Part shown: piece by piece, positions 56,377 through 64,000 of the stretch
Layout of the letters: each line of letters begins with the position of its first letter
Numbering within the stretch: the stretch's first letter is position 1
Source of the DNA: Chitinophagales bacterium
GTDB lineage: Bacteria; Bacteroidota; Bacteroidia; Chitinophagales; Chitinophagaceae
Length of the DNA stretch: 64,000 nt
NCBI GenBank assembly: GCA_030832085.1
Contig: JAURJU010000050.1
Coordinates: 186,001 to 250,000, forward strand
Direction: 5' to 3'
Position numbers and translations under genes: made by a program
Notes under the pieces: model-generated
The model's database searches: none
The model's input: the letters and a program-made list of their open reading frames with translations, nothing else
Told to the model about the DNA's origin: nothing

Positions 56377-56384
56377 CAAAGATA
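56377..56384 (-). promoter_or_regulatory. Promoter -7 box TATCTTTG of the AraC regulator gene
   Basis: Exact TAnnTTTG with a -33 TTG 23 nt upstream (complement of 56408-56410). It ends 7 nt before the ATG at 56369, implying a leaderless or very short leader. Confidence 0.6.
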
Positions 56385-56505
56385 TGCCTATTGATCGACC
56401 CGGGCCCCAAAGCCATGTCAAAAAAGAACATGATTATGTGGAAATCATCTTAAAAAAGAAAGCCCGTTTTAAGGCTGAAAATGAGGTAAGCCCCTTCATT
56501 TTCAG

Positions 56506-56513
56506 TAGATTTG
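56506..56513 (+). promoter_or_regulatory. Promoter -7 box TAGATTTG of gyrB
   Basis: Exact TAnnTTTG match 45 nt before the gyrB ATG at 56559. No clear -33 TTG. Confidence 0.5.
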
Positions 56514-56549
56514 TAGACCGGGGGAAATAAAATACAAAACCAGAGGTAG

Positions 56550-58538
<1,989 letters not shown>

Positions 58539-58568
58539 TCATCTTTACTAACAATTAAATCAATCAAC

Positions 58569-58775
58569 ATGTCAAACGAAAACATGCTCACGGCCTACAA
58601 TGTCAAGACCAAGGAAAAAAATGTACCCATCCTGGACGCTGTAGTCAGCAGGACTGCAAAAGGTGGATACATTGCCAAAGGCAATGATGGCAAAGGAAAC
58701 AAGCTTACAGCGCTTCTTGGTGAAGCGAAGGCTCTCGCTGCCATCAAGGCCGGTACTGCAAAGCAAGATTGGTAG
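58569..58775 (+). CDS. Small conserved Bacteroidota protein, function unknown
   Basis: A 68-residue basic protein (MSNENMLTAYNVKTKEKNVPI followed by a glycine/lysine-rich middle AKGGYIAKGNDGKGNKL and an Ala-rich helix). I recall similar short proteins in related genomes but no function. It has no signal peptide or membrane segment, so it is likely cytoplasmic. It sits 30 bp after gyrB and directly before a strong terminator, which supports it as a real gene. Confidence 0.7.
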   Translation: MSNENMLTAYNVKTKEKNVPILDAVVSRTAKGGYIAKGNDGKGNKLTALLGEAKALAAIKAGTAKQDW

Positions 58776-58796
58776 TCCTCGACCGAAAATACACTT

Positions 58797-58824
58797 CAAG
58801 ACAGGCCACATGGCCTGTCTTTTT
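58797..58824. terminator. Bidirectional intrinsic terminator
   Basis: AGACAGGCC-ACAT-GGCCTGTCT (58799-58820), a nine-base perfect stem extended by A-T pairs, followed by T on the plus strand and preceded by A for the minus strand. It lies between the small gene at 58569-58775 and the convergent YciH gene. Confidence 0.9.
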
Positions 58825-59153
58825 CATTTGATTTTGTATTGGTTCTTGAGCAGCCAACTCCTCACCTTTTCCCGGTGGTCACCTTGGAGGATGATTTCCC
58901 CATCCTTTGCTGAGCCTCCCGTTCCACAATGGTTCTTTAGTTTTTTTCCGAGTGTTTCCATATCCTCGGTAGTTCCAACAAATCCAGTAATCAGCGTGAC
59001 CGTCTTGCCAGCCCTGTGCTTGGTTTCCAGGCTGATCCTCAATACCTGAAGATCGGGTGCCAATGTGTCCACCATTTCCTTGTCTTCATCCACCCTGAAC
59101 CCGGGATCGGTGCTGTAAACAAAGGGTGATGTGCTGTTCTTTTTTTTACTCAT
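58824..59153 (-). CDS. SUI1/YciH-family translation factor
   Basis: A 109-residue protein whose C-terminal 75 residues match the SUI1 (eIF1-like) fold: LQVLRISLETKHRAGKTVTLI, the NHCGTGGSAKDGEIILQGDH loop and RSWLLKNQYKI. Bacterial YciH can influence start-codon choice in initiation complexes. The lysine/serine-rich N-terminus is likely disordered. The ATG at 59153 is preferred over the frame starting at 59216, which adds an unrelated 21-residue extension. It ends within the terminator shared with the upstream small gene. Confidence 0.88.
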   Translation of the reverse strand: MSKKKNSTSPFVYSTDPGFRVDEDKEMVDTLAPDLQVLRISLETKHRAGKTVTLITGFVGTTEDMETLGKKLKNHCGTGGSAKDGEIILQGDHREKVRSWLLKNQYKIK

Positions 59154-59273
59154 GGTTTTGTCATTTTCAGCCCTCAGGCTCAGGTCTATACCCACGGCGG
59201 GTGAATCAAGGCGCAAGTGCTGGGATGATCCATCTCAGTGCTGAGCGCGGTACAATATTATAATGAAATGAGG

Positions 59274-59281
59274 TAATTTTG
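59274..59281 (+). promoter_or_regulatory. Promoter -7 box TAATTTTG of gpmI
   Basis: Exact TAnnTTTG match only 4 nt before the gpmI ATG at 59286, so transcription would begin at the start codon. Confidence 0.55.
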
Positions 59282-59285
59282 CAGA

Positions 59286-60812
59286 ATGGAAAATAAAAAA
59301 TGTATCCTCGTGATCATGGACGGATGGGGCCATGGTGCAATTGAGCAGAGCGATGTCATCAAACATGCAAATGTTCCTTTTGTATCCTCCCTCTATGCCA
59401 AGTATCCGAATACAACGCTGGTTACCTGTGGTGAGCTGGTGGGTTTACCAGATGGCCAAATGGGCAACAGTGAGGTAGGACACTTGAACCTGGGAGCAGG
59501 AAGAATTGTATACCAAGAGCTGCAGCGCATCAATGTTGCCATCCGTAATGGTGAATTCCAGCAAAACGAAACATTGTTGAATGCCATACACTATGCAAAA
59601 AAGAACAACAGAAAGCTGCATTTGATGGGACTGGTCAGTGATGGCGGTGTTCATTCCCATACTTCACATGTGATGGCCATCGTGGACCTTTGCAAAAAAG
59701 AAGAACTGGAATCCGTTTTCATTCATGCATTTACCGATGGCAGGGATACGGATCCGAAAAGTGGACTTGGATTTGTCAGTGCATTGGAAGAACACCTGAA
59801 AAAATCTACCGGCAAAATTGCTTCGGTGATTGGAAGATACTATGCGATGGACCGCGATAAACGGTGGGAAAGGGTTAAGCTGGCTTATGATGCGCTGGTC
59901 AAAGGACAGGGAGAAAAAATGAAGTCTGCCACCGAAGCAATCAACAATGCTTACGCAGAAAACACCACTGACGAATTCATCAAACCCGTCATCATTACTG
60001 ATGAGCACAACAAGGCTTTGGCAACCATAGAAGAAGGCGATGCTGTCATTTGCTTCAACTTCAGGACCGACAGGTGTCGGGAAATCACGGAAGCATTGAC
60101 GCAACAGGATTTTCGCGAATTTGGCATGCACAAGCTTTCACTTGAGTATACTACGATGACAGAATACGACAGTACATTTAAACACGTGCATGTCATCTTC
60201 AGGAATGATAACCTTACCCATACGCTTGGAGAGGTGCTGGAACTGCATGGTAAAACACAGATCAGGATTGCAGAAACAGAGAAATATCCCCATGTGACAT
60301 TTTTTTTCAGTGGTGGCAGGGAGCTTCCTTTTGAAGGGGAAAGGAGGATCATGGCGCCTTCACCCAAAGTAGCCACTTACGATCTTCAGCCCGAGATGAG
60401 CGCACATGAACTCACTGAAAAAATCCTTCCGGAAATAAAGGCAAAAACTGCAGACTTCATCTGTCTGAATTATGCCAATGCCGATATGGTGGGGCATACA
60501 GGGGTTTGGGATGCAGCCATAAAAGCAGTGGAGACCGTTGATGCCTGTGTCAAACAAGTTGTTGAGACAGCTCTTGAAAACGGGTACACAGTATTCCTGA
60601 CCGCCGACCATGGCAATGCGGACTACCTGAAAAATGAGGATGGAAGTCCAAATACAGCCCATACGCTCAATCCCGTTCCACTCTTCATCATCGATCAACA
60701 TTGGAAAGGTGAAATCAAGGCTGGCAAACTGGGTGATATTGCCCCCACAATCCTTCATTTTATGGATCTTCCAATTCCCGCAGAAATGACGGGCGATGTG
60801 TTGGTAGACTGA
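59286..60812 (+). CDS. gpmI: 2,3-bisphosphoglycerate-independent phosphoglycerate mutase
   Basis: A 508-residue alkaline-phosphatase-superfamily enzyme interconverting 3- and 2-phosphoglycerate in glycolysis using two Mn2+. Seen are D12 in MDGWGHG, the catalytic serine S62 in GQMGNSEVGHLNLG, and the C-terminal metal ligands in NYANADMVGHTG and LTADHGNAD. Length is normal. Its TGA overlaps the ATG of the following TonB receptor gene by one base (TGATG), an unexpected coupling of a glycolytic enzyme to an outer-membrane receptor. Confidence 0.97.
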   Translation: MENKKCILVIMDGWGHGAIEQSDVIKHANVPFVSSLYAKYPNTTLVTCGELVGLPDGQMGNSEVGHLNLGAGRIVYQELQRINVAIRNGEFQQNETLLNAIHYAKKNNRKLHLMGLVSDGGVHSHTSHVMAIVDLCKKEELESVFIHAFTDGRDTDPKSGLGFVSALEEHLKKSTGKIASVIGRYYAMDRDKRWERVKLAYDALVKGQGEKMKSATEAINNAYAENTTDEFIKPVIITDEHNKALATIEEGDAVICFNFRTDRCREITEALTQQDFREFGMHKLSLEYTTMTEYDSTFKHVHVIFRNDNLTHTLGEVLELHGKTQIRIAETEKYPHVTFFFSGGRELPFEGERRIMAPSPKVATYDLQPEMSAHELTEKILPEIKAKTADFICLNYANADMVGHTGVWDAAIKAVETVDACVKQVVETALENGYTVFLTADHGNADYLKNEDGSPNTAHTLNPVPLFIIDQHWKGEIKAGKLGDIAPTILHFMDLPIPAEMTGDVLVD

Positions 60813-63130
60813 TGCAACATCATGATCACTTGAAAAGTAAAACAATCAAAACGGCCTTTCTATTGCTGGGGATAGGAATTTCCGCCTCATGTTTTTCCCA
60901 GCAATCTAAAGATAGTATCTCCCAAAAAGAATTGAGTGAAATTGTTGTTTCCGGAAACAAGTTTGCAGAGAAGAAAAAAAACATTGTTCAGAAAATAGAC
61001 ATCATTTCTTCCTCCTATATCAAGAAAGCCAATGCACAAAACATGGGTGACCTATTGATGTCTACAGGTAATGTCTTTGTTCAGAAAAGCCAGCAAGGTG
61101 GCAGCAGCCCTGTAATCAGGGGTTTCGAAGCCAGCCGAATCTTATTTGTTGTTGATGGGGTTCGTATGAACAACCTGATTTACCGATCAGGGCATTTGCA
61201 GAACATCATTACTGTTGATCAAAACATGTTGGAAAGCGTAGAAGTGCTGCAGGGGCCTTCCTCCACATTGTTTGGCAGTGATGCCCTCGGCGGTGCCGTT
61301 CACATGATCAGCAAACAACCTGTTTTATCAAAAGAGAACAAAAAAACAAAAATCGTTTCCAATGTTTTCAGCCGTTATTCATCAGCAAACGCAGAAAATA
61401 CAATACACGCTGATGCAAGTGTTGGCTGGAAAAAATTCGGACTGCTCACCAGTATTACGAGTAGTAAGTTTGGTGATTCAAAAATAGGAAAGCGCGACAG
61501 AAAGGGATTTGAAGGATTCGGTACCAGGCCATACTATATCCAACCCTTCAATGGAACCATCGGAGATACGATCCTCAAAAACAGCAATGAACGCGTACAG
61601 CGGTTTTCAGGATACAATCAAATTGACCTTACACAAAAATTCTTGTACAAGCCGAATGCCAATATTTCCCACGGACTGAACATCCAATATTCAAACAGTT
61701 CAGATGTGCCGAGGTATGACCGCCTTCAAGATACCCGGGCAGGCATATTAAGGTTTGCCGCTTGGTATTATGGTCCACAGAAAAGATCTCTGTTCGCATA
61801 TCATTTTTCAGCCAACAACAGGACCGGATTTTTCAATGAATACAGCGCAACGCTAAGTTATCAATCCATCGAAGAAAGCAGAATAACAAGGGAGTACAAG
61901 CGATATGACCGCTTTGACAAACGGATTGAACAGGTTGGGGTTGGTGGTCTCACGATAGATGCCAGAAAAAAAATAAAACAGGACGAAATCACTGCTGGAA
62001 TTGATGTACAACTCAATGATCTGCTATCCACAGCGAGCAGAACGAATTTGTTGACGAATGCCGTCGCTCCCCTCGACAGCAGGTATCCCGATGGAAAAAA
62101 CAACATGAACAATTTCGCTGTATATGCCCAACACATTCACAAGTTCAAGGGACAAAAATGGATCCTGAATGAAGGACTGCGGTTGCAATACATTGCACTG
62201 AAATCGAATATCATCAACAATTCATTTTTCTCTTTGCCCGTCACGAATTTTGTGCAAAAAAATACCGCCATCACCGGAAACATAGGATTGGTCTATATGC
62301 CATCGACAAGCACAAGAATCAAATTTGGCTATGCATCTGGTTTCAGGGCACCCAATATAGATGACCTTGCCAAAATTTTTGAGTCAAGCACCGCTGCCAA
62401 ACAAGTGGTTGTACCCAATGCAGACCTGAAACCTGAATTCACCCATGGTTTTGATGCAGAGTTGGTAAAGGCCTTAGGGAAAGCTGTTGAGTTTGAGGTT
62501 GGAGCATTTTATACCGATTTTACCAATGCCATCATCAAGGCGCCATTCAGGTTGAATGGGAAGGACTCTATCAATTACAATGGTGTCCAATCGCAAGTGC
62601 TAGCCAGCCAGAACATAAACCAAGCCTATATCCTTGGGGGCAACGTCCGGCTTTCTGTAAAAGCGGGGAAAAACTGGAAGTTCAATTCAACCTTTAATTT
62701 CACCAAAGGCCGGTTCAGGACCGATGCCACCAAGGCCAGCCTGGTCTATCAATTGCAAGCCAATGGAACCTATGCAATGGTTCAATCCAAGGTAAGCAGC
62801 AAGCCGCTAGATCATATCCCCCCCGCATTTGGAAAACTGAGTATTGGTTATGACAACCAGAAGCTTTATGCTGAATTGACCCTGCTGTTCAATGGCTGGA
62901 AAAAGCTTGACCAATACAATGCCGATGGCGAAGACAATGCCCAATATGCCACTGCCCAAGGAACACCTTCATGGCAAACCCTCAACCTGAAAACAGGCAT
63001 ACAGGTGAGCCAAAGAATGGGCCTCCAAGCAGGAATAGAAAACATCTTTGACCTCAATTACAGGTATTTTGCTTCTGGGTTTTCAGCACCCGGCAGGAAC
63101 TGGATTGTAAGCCTGAAAGTTGGCCTGTAA
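60812..63130 (+). CDS. TonB-dependent receptor, haemoglobin/haem receptor-like
   Basis: A 772-residue outer-membrane receptor. The signal peptide covers residues up to about 30 (LLLGIGISASCFSQ). The TonB-box-like KELSEIVVSGNKF precedes a plug domain with GGSSPVIRGFEASRILFVVDGVRMNN, YRSGHLQNIITVDQNM and LQGPSSTLFGSDALGG, the signature of haemoglobin/transferrin/haem receptors. A 22-strand-type barrel follows, ending NWIVSLKVGL. It probably imports haem or iron complexes; no lipoprotein partner is adjacent. It overlaps gpmI by one base and lies 94 bp upstream of an ECF sigma gene. Confidence 0.9.
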   Translation: MQHHDHLKSKTIKTAFLLLGIGISASCFSQQSKDSISQKELSEIVVSGNKFAEKKKNIVQKIDIISSSYIKKANAQNMGDLLMSTGNVFVQKSQQGGSSPVIRGFEASRILFVVDGVRMNNLIYRSGHLQNIITVDQNMLESVEVLQGPSSTLFGSDALGGAVHMISKQPVLSKENKKTKIVSNVFSRYSSANAENTIHADASVGWKKFGLLTSITSSKFGDSKIGKRDRKGFEGFGTRPYYIQPFNGTIGDTILKNSNERVQRFSGYNQIDLTQKFLYKPNANISHGLNIQYSNSSDVPRYDRLQDTRAGILRFAAWYYGPQKRSLFAYHFSANNRTGFFNEYSATLSYQSIEESRITREYKRYDRFDKRIEQVGVGGLTIDARKKIKQDEITAGIDVQLNDLLSTASRTNLLTNAVAPLDSRYPDGKNNMNNFAVYAQHIHKFKGQKWILNEGLRLQYIALKSNIINNSFFSLPVTNFVQKNTAITGNIGLVYMPSTSTRIKFGYASGFRAPNIDDLAKIFESSTAAKQVVVPNADLKPEFTHGFDAELVKALGKAVEFEVGAFYTDFTNAIIKAPFRLNGKDSINYNGVQSQVLASQNINQAYILGGNVRLSVKAGKNWKFNSTFNFTKGRFRTDATKASLVYQLQANGTYAMVQSKVSSKPLDHIPPAFGKLSIGYDNQKLYAELTLLFNGWKKLDQYNADGEDNAQYATAQGTPSWQTLNLKTGIQVSQRMGLQAGIENIFDLNYRYFASGFSAPGRNWIVSLKVGL

Positions 63131-63161
63131 ATAAATCAATTGGTAATATCAACAAAAGAAT

Positions 63162-63252
63162 AACCCTGAGCAGCACCTCCTGTTCTAAAATTGTCTTACA
63201 TTCAGAGAACAATTGTTGATTCTCATGACAGAGGAGGTGCTTCTTCAGGGTT
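63162..63252. promoter_or_regulatory. Long inverted repeat spanning the ECF sigma start codon
   Basis: Arm one: AACCCTGA (63162-63169) and AGCACCTCCT (63172-63181). Arm two: AGGAGGTGCT (63232-63241) and TCAGGGTT (63245-63252). Both halves are perfect reverse complements (18 paired bases with a 2x3 internal mismatch), around a 50-nt loop that holds the ATG at 63225. The second arm lies in the first codons of the sigma gene and contains the Shine-Dalgarno-like AGGAGGTG. Confidence 0.5.
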
Positions 63253-63806
63253 GTTTGGAAAATGATGCCTCGGCGCAGCAAGAGTTGTACCAGCGGTACA
63301 GCCCTAAAATGCTGTCCGTTTGCTATCGCTATTCAAAGACAAGAGAGGATGCGGAAGACATGCTTCAAGAGGGATTCATCAAGGTTTTTACGCAAATCAG
63401 CAAGTATGAAAACCGGGGATCTTTGGAAGGATGGATTCTCCGTATCATTGTTCACACCTGCATCAATCACCTCAAAAAAAACAAGAAATTCAACGACAAT
63501 GTAGACATCGCCTTTGCAGGGAATATCGTCATCAGTGAAGACCATATCCCGAGCATCATACAGGCAAAACAAATCGTTGAAAGCATCAGGACATTGCCCA
63601 TTGGATACCGGACCGTGTTAAACCTTTATGCCATCGAGGGCTACTCCCACAAGGAGATCGGTGCATTGCTGGACATTGAGGAAAGTACCAGCCGGTCACA
63701 ATACACAAGGGCCAAAAACATGTTGGAAGAAATACTTGTAAAAAAGAACATCATCCAGCAACCCAAAGAAAAAAAACGCTGGTTTTCTCCAGTCAGGGTA
63801 ATCTGA
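63225..63806 (+). CDS. RNA polymerase sigma factor, ECF subfamily
   Basis: A 193-residue sigma factor. Region 2 lies at about 10-85 (SVCYRYSKTREDAEDMLQEGF, GWILRIIVHTCINHLKK) and region 4 at about 120-175 (LPIGYRTVLNLYAIEGYSHKEIGALL). MTEEVLLQGCL is the usual opening of such proteins, so ATG 63225 is used rather than a TTG at 63213. The target genes are unknown. The next gene is a probable membrane anti-sigma factor, the usual control. The receptor upstream could be a target, but receptors of the FecA type with a signalling domain are not seen here. No TAnnTTTG box precedes it. Confidence 0.9.
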   Translation: MTEEVLLQGCLENDASAQQELYQRYSPKMLSVCYRYSKTREDAEDMLQEGFIKVFTQISKYENRGSLEGWILRIIVHTCINHLKKNKKFNDNVDIAFAGNIVISEDHIPSIIQAKQIVESIRTLPIGYRTVLNLYAIEGYSHKEIGALLDIEESTSRSQYTRAKNMLEEILVKKNIIQQPKEKKRWFSPVRVI

Positions 63807-63836
63807 CGGATAAAAGCGGCGAAAGATATAGCGTAC

Positions 63837-64000
63837 ATGAGACAGCAAACAACTGACGAACTTGAAGAATTGTTGAAGGAAAGAGCGGACCAATACCTGC
63901 TCTATCCTTCTGACCGGGTATGGGACAGTATCCACAAGCAGATGCATCCAAACAGGACATCGAAGTATGCGTTGCTAGCATTGCTCCTTTTTCTTGCAAC
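63837..64000 (+). CDS. Probable membrane-bound anti-sigma factor, cut by the window end
   Basis: From ATG 63837 the frame reads MRQQTTDELEELLKERADQY, then LLYPSDRVWDSIHKQMHPNR and a hydrophobic stretch (ALLALLLFLA) where the window ends. The short acidic N-terminus followed by a P-x-D-x-W-x-x-I motif and a single membrane helix is typical of the protein encoded next to ECF sigma genes in this group of bacteria, where it probably binds sigma in the cytoplasm. It starts 30 bp after the sigma stop. The remaining part cannot be described. Confidence 0.7.
   Translation, partial: MRQQTTDELEELLKERADQYLLYPSDRVWDSIHKQMHPNRTSKYALLALLLFLA

Noticed and set aside
63232-63239. AGGAGGTG as a true Shine-Dalgarno site for a later start in the sigma gene
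   Set aside because: It lies inside the conserved opening MTEEVLLQGCL; the next in-frame start codon (TTG at 63255) is 15 nt away and would delete conserved residues.

Overview
The window looks like core chromosome of a Bacteroidota bacterium, most likely a Chitinophagaceae-type Sphingobacteriales relative (the family is inference). The signs are a T9SS-type C-terminal domain, a GldB-like lipoprotein, a DUF5686 outer-membrane protein, a HmuY-like lipoprotein beside a TonB-dependent receptor, a ComEC without its hydrolase domain, a carbamoyl-phosphate synthase large subunit without the allosteric domain, starts without Shine-Dalgarno sites, and many perfect copies of the Bacteroidota -7 promoter element TAnnTTTG. 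I see no phage, plasmid, insertion sequence, CRISPR array, rRNA or tRNA. Genes are dense. The only gene-poor stretch over 300 bases is 2068-2560.

Layout. 1-5400: a truncated peroxiredoxin, an M23 peptidase and carB. 5400-15000: a DUF5686 outer-membrane protein, a class III aminotransferase divergent from a gamma-carbonic anhydrase, nadE-rsgA, gldB, a fatty-acid desaturase and apaG. 15100-24700: a DUF1080 protein, mfd, a secreted beta-propeller protein with a T9SS signal, glyS, and a tight dtd-mazG-like pair. 24800-34990: a polysaccharide flippase, an MBL-fold hydrolase, a large PD40-propeller/outer-membrane protein with a degenerate peptidase domain, and comEC-purH-eamA. 34978-43290: DUF3109-lutB, a LytS/LytTR two-component pair, dxs, scpA, a second EamA exporter and frr. 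43460-52480: half of a split transketolase, an FtsX-like permease with rbfA, an MsbA-like ABC exporter, and ileS followed by a DksA-like protein with a long Lys/Ala/Pro tail. 52500-64000: a HmuY-like lipoprotein, TonB receptor and AraC regulator; gyrB; a small conserved protein; a SUI1/YciH factor; gpmI overlapping a second haem/haemoglobin-type TonB receptor; and an ECF sigma factor with the start of a probable anti-sigma gene.

No obvious new defence or mobile system is present. The observations most worth a second look are: 19 exact TAnnTTTG boxes just upstream of start codons, several only 4-7 nt away and so predicting leaderless mRNAs; a HmuY-like protein with no histidine at all, next to a receptor and an AraC regulator with five cysteines in its sensor half; a DksA-like protein that has lost three of four zinc ligands and gained a histone-H1-like tail with an exact 45-bp tandem duplication; a long inverted repeat spanning the start codon of the ECF sigma gene; and a perfect 10-bp-arm palindrome between apaG and the DUF1080 gene.

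All calls come from reading the sequence and from recalled family features. No database search was run.
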